A DNA stretch of 12,158 bases from an uncultured Chitinophagaceae bacterium (GCA_934502905.1 CAKSVK010000108.1:1-12158), one strand, 5' to 3'. Positions 1-7,521 are shown, numbered from the stretch's first letter. The notes: generated by a model not told the origin, from the sequence alone. Made by a program: numbers and translations.

Positions 1-1
1 G

Positions 2-688
2 CAGAAGTCGTTGCAGGACCTTGCAGACAGAAGTCAAAAAGAGTACAAAGCATTAAGGGAATTTACGGAAAACGCTTCGCATGAAATGCAAACACCGCTT
101 GGCATTATTCAATCCAAGCTGGACCGCATGAGCCAGCTGGAGGTGAGTGAAGAACTGGCCGATCATATCGTACAGGCAAAAACGGGTGTGGAACGACTGA
201 AAAAATTGAATAAAAGCCTTTTGCTCCTGGCAAAGCTTGATAATAATGCGTATTCTGATAAGGTGGCAATTCCCCTTGACATCCAACTCAGGAAACAATT
301 GGAATTGCTCGAAGAATTGTTAGCAGGGAAAGAGATCGCGGCTATTATAAATATAGAACCCGTGAAGGTGCATGCAAATCTTTTTCTTACAGAAGTAATG
401 CTGTCTAACCTGTTATCAAATGCCATACGCTATACTACGCCGGGTGATGCGATCAACATCTCTTTATCCGGCAGTACACTTGAGATCAGTAACCCCGGAG
501 CGCCATTAGACTTCCCTGAAGATTTCCTCTTCCAGCGGTTCAGGAAAAGTCCTCAAAATATCCAGACGACAGGTCTTGGACTTTCAATCGTATACCAGAT
601 CTGCCTGCTGAATCACTGGCAGATAACCTATTCCTATAAAAAAGAGAAGCATATCTTCACCGTCGCATTTCCGGGAGATGATCATTAG
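2..688 (+). CDS. Sensor histidine kinase, C-terminal part (partial at the 5' end)
   Basis: Transmitter half of a membrane histidine kinase; the reading frame is open to the left edge, so the sensor and membrane segments lie outside. Numbering from the TTG at 11, the H-box (FTENASHEMQTPLG) has the phospho-accepting His at residue 24 (codon 80-82). A dimerisation helix pair follows, then an HATPase domain with an N-box (NLLSNAIRYT, Asn137), an F-box-like stretch (LFQRFRKS) and a G2 box (TTGLGLSIV, 187-195). The usual G1 box DxGxG is replaced by ISNPGAPL; I recall this as common in one Bacteroidota subfamily, so it does not by itself mean loss of activity. The stop at 686-688 lies 62 bases from the convergent stop of the response regulator gene. 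Since regulator genes usually precede their kinase co-directionally, its true partner is probably left of the window. The signal sensed cannot be told. Confidence 0.93.
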   Translation, partial: QKSLQDLADRSQKEYKALREFTENASHEMQTPLGIIQSKLDRMSQLEVSEELADHIVQAKTGVERLKKLNKSLLLLAKLDNNAYSDKVAIPLDIQLRKQLELLEELLAGKEIAAIINIEPVKVHANLFLTEVMLSNLLSNAIRYTTPGDAINISLSGSTLEISNPGAPLDFPEDFLFQRFRKSPQNIQTTGLGLSIVYQICLLNHWQITYSYKKEKHIFTVAFPGDDH

Positions 689-750
689 GTATAACACTGC
701 AGTTCTTCCTGATCCTGCTGCTTGTTGTGCACAAACAGAGGCACCTGTCT

Positions 751-1503
751 TCACCTGGAGCAACTGTAATTTACCGCGGTTAAGTCAGGAAAGAGCATCA
801 ACAATACGAAGTCGAAAATTGCATATATCAGGGAGTATCTTCCAAACCGGTAGCCAATTCCATACACCGTTTTAATATAATTCCTGCATCCCGCAACCCT
901 TAGCTTTTTCTTTAAATTTTTTACATGCGCATACAGAACACCGGTGCTTAAAGATGCCACCCGTTTTTCACCTGACAGGTACTGCGCCAGTTCCGTCCTG
1001 CCCAGGATCCGTACCTGGTTCTGAAGTAAAAAATGCAGCAGGTCAAATTCAGTCCGGGTAAGTTCAACCTGTCGGTTTTTAACCTGCACGCTTCTGCCTG
1101 GCACATCCACTACCAGTTCATTAAAATAGAATACCTGGTCGTCTTCAACATTTTCATAATTGTCTATAGCTGATATTCTTTCAAAAAGTGCTTCCGGGTC
1201 GTAGGGTTTTTGCAGGCTTTGAAAACCCGAAGCGCTTACCTGAGCGAGTGATACACCCGGACCTTCATATGTCAGTACGGTACGCCTGTCCAGCCTGGCA
1301 GCTTTCAGGAATTTCAACAGCTGAATTTCTTTTCGCCCGAGGAAAGTAAGATGCAGGATAATAGCATCATAGTAGTGATTAGTAAGATTCGCTTCGGCCA
1401 GGACGGATGAAGTCACTGTTTCGCAATTACACCCCTTTCCGGATAAAAAAACACACAGCCTTTTTATTATGTCAGGGTCATTTTCAATTATCAGCACTTT
1501 CAT
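751..1503 (-). CDS. OmpR/PhoB-family response regulator with a degenerate receiver domain
   Basis: DNA-binding transcription regulator with an N-terminal receiver (about 1-115) and a C-terminal winged helix (about 126-220, ending GIGYRF). I chose the ATG at 1501-1503 over a TTG two codons upstream because it gives the normal family N-terminus (MKVLIIENDPD). The receiver lacks key residues: the phospho-acceptor Asp is His51 (ILHLTFLG, codon 1351-1353) and the second acidic pocket residue is Asn8 (E-N-D instead of E-D-D/E), while Thr78 and Lys99 (LQKPYD) remain. Ordinary Mg-dependent phosphorylation is therefore unlikely. After GIGYRF come 30 extra residues (bases 754-843) with a hydrophobic core, where relatives usually end within a few residues. 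The gene faces the histidine kinase tail to tail and so is probably not its regular partner. A direct repeat upstream (1530-1548) suits an OmpR-type dimer and suggests autoregulation. Confidence 0.93.
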   Translation of the reverse strand: MKVLIIENDPDIIKRLCVFLSGKGCNCETVTSSVLAEANLTNHYYDAIILHLTFLGRKEIQLLKFLKAARLDRRTVLTYEGPGVSLAQVSASGFQSLQKPYDPEALFERISAIDNYENVEDDQVFYFNELVVDVPGRSVQVKNRQVELTRTEFDLLHFLLQNQVRILGRTELAQYLSGEKRVASLSTGVLYAHVKNLKKKLRVAGCRNYIKTVYGIGYRFGRYSLIYAIFDFVLLMLFPDLTAVNYSCSR

Positions 1504-1529
1504 TCGCAAAACCGCAAGTAAAGCAGGTA

Positions 1530-1548
1530 TTTTAAAGAAGTTCTAAAG
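1530..1548. promoter_or_regulatory. 11-bp-spaced direct repeat TTTTAAAG/TTCTAAAG, candidate response-regulator operator
   Basis: Two 8-base copies, TTTTAAAG at 1530-1537 and TTCTAAAG at 1541-1548, start exactly 11 bases apart, the spacing typical of tandem OmpR/PhoB binding sites. They lie 27 bases before the regulator start codon and 31 bases upstream of the -33 element of the divergent promoter. A near-identical pair with the same spacing and orientation occurs at 7522-7540. Binding is inferred from the repeat geometry alone. Confidence 0.5.
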
Positions 1549-1579
1549 TGCTGCGCATCATCTTTTTCTCTTTCTCAAT

Positions 1580-1614
1580 TTTGAATTTATCATCACCGCA
1601 CTGACATATTTTTG
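1580..1614 (+). promoter_or_regulatory. Bacteroidota-type promoter for the small gene at 1708
   Basis: A -33 element TTTG (1580-1583) and a perfect -7 element TATTTTTG (1607-1614, consensus TAnnTTTG) are separated by 23 bases, at the long end of the usual range for the primary sigma factor of Bacteroidota. Transcription would start near 1621, leaving a leader of roughly 85 bases before the ATG at 1708. The TTYTAAAG pair lies just upstream, a position suited to an activator. Confidence 0.5.
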
Positions 1615-1707
1615 GCCCATGCGATTATTATTTCCCATTCCGGGTACAACCCAAATAATAACAAAATAGCTTTATGATTATTTAAATCAATTCGAAAGAT
1701 CACGATA

Positions 1708-2076
1708 ATGCAGACGCCCATAAGAGAGCTCTACTATGACGAAGAATATGACGACTGTATACTCCTTGACGGGCACAATATTCTTCATATAGGCTTCAGG
1801 AGAACGATTATAGAAATAAATGCCGAAGAACTGAGCGAATTAATAAGCCTTCTCAAAGATGTCCTGTGTTCGAAGGATCTGTGGAACACCCCTGAAGCAG
1901 GTTCCGTTATAGTGAAGATACCCGCAAAGAGCGTCTCTTTGCTTCTTTTGCAAGCAGAAACGCTTCGCCTGCAGCATATGTTAACAACAGCCTATGGTGA
2001 GCTGAACAACATGCAGGAGTCTGCATTACCCTTGCCTACTGCCGCAGGAACGATCCCGGGACAGTGCCATACCTGA
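1708..2076 (+). CDS. Small hypothetical protein (122 aa)
   Basis: I do not recognise this protein with confidence. It has no signal peptide or membrane segment, so it is probably cytoplasmic. The first 50 residues are acidic (YYDEEYDD) and then read as strand-turn-strand-helix (ILHIGFRRTIIEINAEELSELISLL), a pattern that faintly recalls small DUF6686-like proteins of Bacteroidota, but without their paired cysteines. A second helix around 75-100 (SVSLLLLQAETLRLQHML) is followed by a low-complexity tail rich in Pro, Thr and Ala. It is transcribed away from the atypical response regulator, has its own promoter candidate at 1580-1614, and shares the TTYTAAAG repeat region, so it may be a target of that regulator. 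The start codon is the only ATG giving the full frame. Codon use resembles the neighbours, which supports a real gene. Confidence 0.72.
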   Translation: MQTPIRELYYDEEYDDCILLDGHNILHIGFRRTIIEINAEELSELISLLKDVLCSKDLWNTPEAGSVIVKIPAKSVSLLLLQAETLRLQHMLTTAYGELNNMQESALPLPTAAGTIPGQCHT

Positions 2077-2097
2077 CCCTGTCATTTGCAGCTATAC

Positions 2098-2127
2098 AAA
2101 AAAAAGCACCAACTTTATGTTGGTGCA
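2098..2127 (-). terminator. Intrinsic terminator of the DUF4374/TonB-receptor operon
   Basis: Bases 2107-2127 form a perfect 8-bp stem (GCACCAAC/GTTGGTGC) with a 5-base loop. On the minus strand it is followed by nine T residues (A run at 2098-2106), the form of a rho-independent terminator 36 bases after the lipoprotein stop codon. On + the stem is followed only by a weaker, more distant T run, so it may also stop the convergent small gene, less efficiently. Confidence 0.88.
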
Positions 2128-2162
2128 ATGCTGATTTTTAAAGCGGTCTAAACGGGAATATC

Positions 2163-3461
2163 TTAATATATACCAATAAAATATTGATCTGCCCCTGCCA
2201 CTGTTGCTGCGCCCAGCGTTGCATCCGGACTGGTAGAGTTAACATCAAATATGTATATGTGTCCCGGAGCGCCAACAGGCGAAAGTGCAATATAGAATTT
2301 TCCATCTTTTACAACAGAAGTCTGCCATTGCGTTAGCCACAATCCGTCAGGTACATTCAGGTCTACTACAGTGTTGTTGATCAGGTCCATGCGGGCCACC
2401 CCCCAAGCCGACGAATAAGAGGGCTCTCCTGCAGGGTTAACGCCGATCTGTATTTGCGGCAAATGTCTTTTTTCATATGGTATGTAAGCGATCCCGTTCC
2501 CTGCATAGAAGAATCCGTTACTCGCAGTCGGGTTGCCCAATAATCCATCCAGGCTGTATTTGTAAGTATCGTGGTACTGGCCATTGATCAGCTTCACAAT
2601 GCTGGTCTTTCCTCCACCACTAACCATTTGATAGATCTCTCCGGCCTCGTTCACCTGCTGCGTGGGGGTACGGTAACCATTGGTGGAACCGGCTGCCAGT
2701 GTGGTTTCGATTGTTGTTGCATTCTCCAAACCGGGATAGTCGATCACAAGCGTTAGCGCCTTATCTGTTTCCTGGTTCCTGCCTGTTTCGGGGTTGAACT
2801 TGCTGACCGCGGCGCCATAATATAATTTATTACCGGACAGCACGGGGCAATCTATACGTGTAATATGATAACCCTCTGCTCCCAATGTGCCGGGAAGTTG
2901 CAGGTCAATATCCGATTTATAGCCGGGTCTCAACTGCATGGTGGCAAAATCCAGGAAGCCTATCGTAACGGTCATTTTGTGACCTTTGTAATCAGTGCCG
3001 TCATATTGCGCTTCACTGGTGATGTAGTGCAATGAGCCAACTTCTTCATTCAGCTTGTAAAAACGGATACCCACCGAGCCTAAAGGAACGGAGGCGTCAA
3101 TGGTAGAAACTTTGGAATAATTACTTCCTCCCTTGAATTCCCATTTATCTACCGTACCCTGCTGATAGGTAAGGCTGTAAACAAACTTACCATCGGCTGA
3201 CGGAAAAATGCGGGAGGTACGCCCTGTGCTTATCAATGCACCTGCATTTTCAAAAGAAATCGTTCCGGTGGTGACATCTGATTTGCCCTGCATATACGAG
3301 CCCGAAATGGAACCCGAACCACTGGCGAAGGCGAGTTGAAATTCTTTCGATTCATTTGGTTCAGGATCCGGTTCTTTGGAATCATTTTTTTTACAGGAAG
3401 CTAAGGTTAGCAATGCAATAGCGCTTATTGCAAAAATGTTCTTGAAATTTGAAGGTCTCAT
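2163..3461 (-). CDS. DUF4374 lipoprotein, XusB-like surface iron/siderophore-binding candidate
   Basis: A 432-residue lipoprotein: basic N-terminus, hydrophobic stretch and lipobox LASC with Cys23, followed by KKNDSKEPDPEP, an acidic/Pro linker typical of surface-exported Bacteroidota lipoproteins. The rest consists of repeated beta-rich segments (for example SADGKFVYSLTY and NGFFYAGNGIAYIPY) as in a beta-propeller, matching the DUF4374 family. To my knowledge that family includes XusB of Bacteroides thetaiotaomicron, which binds foreign ferric siderophores at the cell surface and works with a TonB receptor. Here it follows such a receptor by 33 bases on the same strand, so an operon is likely, and a strong terminator comes after it. 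The third usual partner, a PepSY-type inner-membrane protein, is absent downstream. The family call is fairly sure; the ligand is inferred. Confidence 0.87.
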   Translation of the reverse strand: MRPSNFKNIFAISAIALLTLASCKKNDSKEPDPEPNESKEFQLAFASGSGSISGSYMQGKSDVTTGTISFENAGALISTGRTSRIFPSADGKFVYSLTYQQGTVDKWEFKGGSNYSKVSTIDASVPLGSVGIRFYKLNEEVGSLHYITSEAQYDGTDYKGHKMTVTIGFLDFATMQLRPGYKSDIDLQLPGTLGAEGYHITRIDCPVLSGNKLYYGAAVSKFNPETGRNQETDKALTLVIDYPGLENATTIETTLAAGSTNGYRTPTQQVNEAGEIYQMVSGGGKTSIVKLINGQYHDTYKYSLDGLLGNPTASNGFFYAGNGIAYIPYEKRHLPQIQIGVNPAGEPSYSSAWGVARMDLINNTVVDLNVPDGLWLTQWQTSVVKDGKFYIALSPVGAPGHIYIFDVNSTSPDATLGAATVAGADQYFIGIY

Positions 3462-3494
3462 TCTTATATTATTTGGTTATTAATTGTTTACTGC

Positions 3495-5900
3495 TTAAAT
3501 GATGGCAAGGGTTATTTTTCCAAAGAAGGCCCTGCCGGGCTTTTGAAGTCCGAAATTGTCATACAACTGCCTGTTGAAAATATCCTTTGCGTCAAAACTA
3601 AACGTGATCTTCCCCCCCGGGGGTGTGAACATGAATCCTATATCGTTAAAAAGCTGGGTAGGAATATTGTCCAGGTTGGTCAGCCCGACATTTGACCAGT
3701 TTCGCCTGAATCCTTTCACGTAGCCGATATGGTAATATAAAGAGGCTTTTGAGTTTTTAAAGAACAGGTTGTTGAAGAAATATACTGCGCCGGCATTATA
3801 CTTGAAGGAAGGCTCATTCCTGATCTGCTGGCGGTAATATAAATACCGTGCACCTTCTTTGTTATACTCGGTATTGAAAAGAACGTCGAACTTTGATATA
3901 TTAAAGGTAAAATTGAGCTTTTCAGCATAATTATATATAAGCTCTGCATCTATCCCTTTGGTCAACACATCTTCGAGATTTTCATAGTAGGATGTTCCGC
4001 TGTTTCCGGGTGTGATGGCTTCCCTGATCATGCCTTTGGTATCTCTGTAAAAAACGGAGGTGTTCAGCCGTATGCTGTGCCTGTTGAAGGTATATTTCCC
4101 GAGATTAATACCGATGTTGGCATTAAAGCTTTCTTCCGCACGCACATTTCCCGGGTTTACGAGGGCTGCGGGATTGCCGAATATTTCCCGCTCATTCGGG
4201 AAGCGGATTGCCCGTTCTGCAGAACCTAAAATATAGACCTTGGAAGACAAGGCAAAGGACAAAGCTCCTCCGAAACCGTGGTATTTTTCTGTCTTATATT
4301 CTTTTGCGACATCGTAGGTGGCGGGGTTAGCCGTTACCTGATAAGGTCGGTTGGCTGTAACCTGCTGGTGGTAGTACTTGTAAAAAACATTTGTTCTCAG
4401 CTTCCCGGCAAAAGAAAGGTTCTCGTAGGTAAAAGTCGCTATGCTCTTTTGCAGATCACGTGTATCCTGCAACAACTGCAGGCCTGCAGGAAGGAACGCA
4501 TCCGACGTGCCTCTTCCGAAGTTATTAAACAGGTAATTGATGTATACGCTGTTGGCACTGTCGATCCGGTAACCGAGATTGGCACGTACCATAAATGTTT
4601 TATCCGTATTAATGACGGCAGTTTTCCTGTTTCCCAGCTCTGCTCCTCCGGAATACCTTACAGGCGTGCCGTCCGGATATAATATCGGTCCCCTCCAGTC
4701 GTACATAATGCCTGCACTGTCTATCACCTGCGTCCGGAGCCGGGAAAAGCTGGCATCGACCTTCAGCGACAACCCTTCTGTAAACAGGTCTTTTTTAAGG
4801 TAGTTGACGGTAGCGATACCAGCATTGCGCCTGAAATGACGATCGCCAAATGTCCTTTGCATGGTTACGCCATTCTGCACTTCCTTATAATCATCGGAGA
4901 AAACACCACCGATGGTGAACCTGTCTGCCCATTTCACCCTGCTCCAACCCATCTCAACTTTGGTTCCATATGACCTGAATGCATCATGAAAACGTTTGGC
5001 CTCCTGGTTGGGCGTTACCACGCCCTGGTGATTTCTGAAAGTGATCTCCTCACCCCATACTTTATAGTTGTTGTCGCTGTAGTTGTAAAAGCCGGAAATA
5101 TTAAAGACAAAACCTTTTTCCGTGCTGAAACCACCGTTCATATTGAACTGGTGTGTGTTGAATGAGCCATATGAATAAGAGGCATTCAAGTGATTTTTTT
5201 TGCTTTGCTTCAATACAACGTTGATAGCGCCTCCCAACGCGTCATCTGATAAATACCCGGGTACAACACCTTTATATACCTCAATACGTTCTATCATGGC
5301 GGGAGGAATGCTGTTCAGGGAAAAAGACTGCCCGTAGTTAGCAGCAGGTATGCCGTCTATAAATATTTTCACTGCGTTCCCGGTCATGCCATTTATATTA
5401 TAATGAATATGCGACCCCAAACCACCATCCTGCCTGATCCGCACACCGGCGGTACGGTCCAAAAGTTCATTGGTCTGAATGTTCCTCAGGGAGGCTTCTT
5501 TGGTTTCAATAACATTTACGGCGAAACCCTTCTCGGTAATTTCCTGCTTTTGTGTTTTATGTCTTACCACCACCTCATCTAGCTCGGTGGTCTTCGCTTT
5601 TTTCAGCAGCACTTTAATGTTGTATACCGGTGCGTTTACAAGGATCTCCAGCGTATGAGATTCAGCTTCCACACTGCTGAATTCCAATATATATTTCCCG
5701 TAGGGAACGCCGCGTATGGTAAAACTCCCGTCTGTATCCGTTATAGTGATCCCTGCCCTATTTTTTATAATAACCGTTACACCAGATGCCGGGTCACTCG
5801 CTCCCAGCGTTACTTTACCGGTAATATTACCTTGTTGCTGGGCCAAAACAGTATAGTCAACACAACATAACAGGAAGGTGAAAAAAAACATTAGTCTCAT
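3495..5900 (-). CDS. TonB-dependent outer-membrane receptor, XusA-like, partner of the DUF4374 lipoprotein
   Basis: An 801-residue outer-membrane importer powered by TonB. Residues 1-20 are a signal peptide (cleavage near LAQ), 24-96 a carboxypeptidase-regulatory-like beta-sandwich (GKVTLGASDPASGVTV, then TDTDGSFTIRGVPYGKY), and about 104-112 a TonB box (TTELDEVVV). The plug spans about 120-232 (FIDGIPAANYG, IERIEVYKGVVPGYL, ALGGAINVVLK) and a 22-strand-type barrel fills the remainder, ending in PGRAFFGKITLAII. The last residue is Ile rather than the common Phe/Tyr. Length is normal for the family. The start is the ATG at 5898-5900; a second ATG three codons later (5889-5891) is possible. Pairing with a DUF4374 protein suggests uptake of iron chelates or xenosiderophores rather than glycans, and no SusD-like gene is present. 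Substrate is not visible from sequence. Confidence 0.95.
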   Translation of the reverse strand: MRLMFFFTFLLCCVDYTVLAQQQGNITGKVTLGASDPASGVTVIIKNRAGITITDTDGSFTIRGVPYGKYILEFSSVEAESHTLEILVNAPVYNIKVLLKKAKTTELDEVVVRHKTQKQEITEKGFAVNVIETKEASLRNIQTNELLDRTAGVRIRQDGGLGSHIHYNINGMTGNAVKIFIDGIPAANYGQSFSLNSIPPAMIERIEVYKGVVPGYLSDDALGGAINVVLKQSKKNHLNASYSYGSFNTHQFNMNGGFSTEKGFVFNISGFYNYSDNNYKVWGEEITFRNHQGVVTPNQEAKRFHDAFRSYGTKVEMGWSRVKWADRFTIGGVFSDDYKEVQNGVTMQRTFGDRHFRRNAGIATVNYLKKDLFTEGLSLKVDASFSRLRTQVIDSAGIMYDWRGPILYPDGTPVRYSGGAELGNRKTAVINTDKTFMVRANLGYRIDSANSVYINYLFNNFGRGTSDAFLPAGLQLLQDTRDLQKSIATFTYENLSFAGKLRTNVFYKYYHQQVTANRPYQVTANPATYDVAKEYKTEKYHGFGGALSFALSSKVYILGSAERAIRFPNEREIFGNPAALVNPGNVRAEESFNANIGINLGKYTFNRHSIRLNTSVFYRDTKGMIREAITPGNSGTSYYENLEDVLTKGIDAELIYNYAEKLNFTFNISKFDVLFNTEYNKEGARYLYYRQQIRNEPSFKYNAGAVYFFNNLFFKNSKASLYYHIGYVKGFRRNWSNVGLTNLDNIPTQLFNDIGFMFTPPGGKITFSFDAKDIFNRQLYDNFGLQKPGRAFFGKITLAII

Positions 5901-6246
5901 TATTCATTGAATTGGTTCTTTCAACAGGGAAGGTTGTACACGTCCGGAATACGGATATTCGGACAACCTGCCCACTTCCATCAATGGACTGGCGGTATAC
6001 CTGTGAAAGTGTTAACGGTCTGGGTAAAATCCTGATGTCTAACCTGGTTGTACTTATATTCATTCAGCCTATATGTATTACCCGGTTCATTTTCCATCAG
6101 GTCATTCGCAAAGCTATTCCGCGGTTTCGCTTACCTATTTTCGTTATCGGGAAAAAACCATTTCCTAATGAGAGATATGACGGCTTGCAGACCAAAAATT
6201 CAGAATTGGATCAAAATTCTTATCAGGGATTAAAAAACTGCAATAC
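5901..6246. other. Leader and intergenic region upstream of the TonB receptor
   Basis: No convincing gene was found: the reading frames that cross this region lack family motifs. On the minus strand it should contain the receptor promoter and leader. The only good -7 match is TAGCTTTG (plus-strand CAAAGCTA, 6109-6116), but no -33 element sits at the proper distance, so I rate it weak. A strong hairpin lies close to the receptor start (5932-5968). I looked for cobalamin, TPP and SAM riboswitch motifs by eye and saw none. Confidence 0.5.
5932..5968 (-). promoter_or_regulatory. Hairpin in the receptor leader
   Basis: Bases 5942-5964 fold as GTCCG(g)AATA-CGGA-TATTCGGAC: nine pairs, one bulged base and a four-base loop. 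GGTTGT (5932-5937) and ACAACC (5963-5968) are a further inverted pair that competes with or extends the stem. It lies 32-68 bases before the receptor ATG, so in the transcript it would be a leader hairpin. No T run follows, which argues against a plain terminator. It could be a protein-binding palindrome or an RNA control element. Confidence 0.5.
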
Positions 6247-6486
6247 ATGGAACAGAACATCACATTATACGGAAGTTGTAAGATGCCAGTGAAGCATACG
6301 CAAAAAACAATGCATGGGAGATCTTGAAAAAATATAACGTTACTTTATTCCAGGTTATGAAGCAATTACAGGCATAAAGGGAAAACTTATTTTTTATACC
6401 CTGTTGGCGATAATGTTTACCTGCCATGCCCGGGTGCCTGCATTAAGGTGGATTGGTGCTGTATTATTTCCATGAACGAGGTATAA
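6247..6486 (+). pseudogene. Probable frameshifted small gene, about 80 codons
   Basis: An ATG at 6247 opens MEQNITLYGSCK and soon meets a stop (6325-6327). The reading continues in the -1 frame from 6282 (DASEAYAKNNAWEILKKYNV, stop 6375-6377). It then returns to the first frame from about 6361 (HKGKTYFLYPVGDNVY, then PCPGACIKVDWCC, stop 6484-6486). Two compensating small indels would restore one protein of roughly 80 residues, with a helical middle and a Cys-rich end. I do not recognise the family. It sits on + between two minus-strand genes and has no visible promoter. Alternatively these are chance open stretches; the protein-like composition in all three segments favours a decayed gene, but only moderately. 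Confidence 0.4.
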
Positions 6487-6554
6487 CTTTTCCGAAAAAT
6501 TCAGCATCACTTCCTGTAAGGATGCCGAAAACAGCTTCAGCATCGTCACATATA

Positions 6555-7448
6555 CTACAGTTCCGACCTGAAATTAATTGGGGCCGTACCGAAATATTTT
6601 TTGAACTGGTAAGAAAAATGACCTATAGTACTATAGCCTGCTGCAATCGCTACATCTGTAACCGATTGTCCCTTCTTCAATAATTGCCGGGCAAGATTCA
6701 TTTTCTTATCCAGGTAGTACCGGTAAATGGTGCACCCCATCACTTTCTTAAAGGATTGCTTTAATGTTGTTTCGTTGATGCCCAAAGCGTCTACCAATGA
6801 CAGCATGGTTAAATCCCTGCTTGTCTGCGCCCTGTCAAGTATCTGTTTTATTTTCAGGGCCACCATACGCTCCCTGCCGGTGATCGCCGGATCGGTTGCT
6901 GTCGGCAACAATAGCTCGTGCATTACATGTAACAAAATCTCCTGCACTTTTATATTAAAATATTTTTCCCGGACGTTCGGTTCGGCAAACTTTGCCTGCA
7001 AAAGAGAATAAGCGGTATCCTTGAGAGCATTTTTATAATATATAGGCGAACCGGTAAGAATGGCTGGTCTCTTCTCCCCTACCTTCTTCATAAAGCTGTC
7101 CCACACGGGACATACCTTATGAGGCAGCTCTTCCAGTAATACAGGAGATATCCTTATTTTAAAAAATTCCCATTTCCCTGATCCTTTATATGAAATTTTT
7201 GGACTTAACCCTTGCTCAAAGAAAAGCTGGCACCGGTTCGAATGTATTTCTACCGGAACAGGAGCACTTGTTTTGACTGAGATGGCAGTCCCCCTGCTGA
7301 CCATAATAAGCACAAGAGGAAGATTTTTCCGGTATGGGTCATGAATTGAAAAAGTGCCGTCTCCTTTATGAAAAGAAATAGCAATCAATGGTGCTGATAT
7401 GATATTAATTTCATTTCTTTTCCGGTCCGGATTTTGTTTTGCTTTCAT
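6555..7448 (-). CDS. AraC-family regulator, PchR-like
   Basis: A 297-residue transcription regulator. Residues 1-180 form a ligand-sensing part with beta strands (ISFHKGDGTFSIHD; PLVLIMVSRGTAISV) and no membrane segment. Residues about 195-295 carry the two helix-turn-helix motifs of the AraC family: LTMLSLVDALGINETTLKQS with FKKVMG, and QSVTDVAIAAGYSTIGHFSY followed by QFKKYFGTAPINFR, the family's C-terminal signature. Long N-terminus and divergence from a siderophore-type TonB receptor fit PchR-like regulators, which respond to ferric siderophores and activate the matching receptor. The ATG at 7446-7448 (MKAKQ) is the natural start. It shares the 218-base upstream region with the receptor operon at 7667, its likely target. 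It may also influence the operon at 2163-5900. Ligand unknown. Confidence 0.92.
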   Translation of the reverse strand: MKAKQNPDRKRNEINIISAPLIAISFHKGDGTFSIHDPYRKNLPLVLIMVSRGTAISVKTSAPVPVEIHSNRCQLFFEQGLSPKISYKGSGKWEFFKIRISPVLLEELPHKVCPVWDSFMKKVGEKRPAILTGSPIYYKNALKDTAYSLLQAKFAEPNVREKYFNIKVQEILLHVMHELLLPTATDPAITGRERMVALKIKQILDRAQTSRDLTMLSLVDALGINETTLKQSFKKVMGCTIYRYYLDKKMNLARQLLKKGQSVTDVAIAAGYSTIGHFSYQFKKYFGTAPINFRSEL

Positions 7449-7521
7449 TCAAATGATTACCTGCTTTTTGGCAACAGCAACGATTGGCATTTAAGATCAG
7501 GTAAAGCAAAAAACACCTCAA

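Noticed and set aside
678..875. Open frame on + starting at the ATG that overlaps the kinase stop codon
   Set aside because: It runs antisense over the end of the response regulator gene, its residues show no family pattern, and the overlapping strand has a well-supported gene.
4278..4682. 134-codon open frame on + inside the module A receptor gene
   Set aside because: Antisense shadow of the receptor barrel; composition is not protein-like.
5940..6050. Possible cobalamin or other riboswitch before the TonB receptor
   Set aside because: The conserved cobalamin boxes were not found on the minus strand; only a simple hairpin is present.
5912..6292. 126-codon open frame on + upstream of the TonB receptor
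   Set aside because: The translation has no recognisable domain, covers the receptor leader and hairpin, and overlaps the better-looking start of the broken gene at 6247.
6492..6544. Imperfect direct repeat (CCGAAAA-n-TTCAGCATC) at 6492-6508 and 6525-6544
   Set aside because: Short and interrupted by an insertion of a few bases, single occurrence, no relation to a gene end or promoter; likely chance or a small old duplication.
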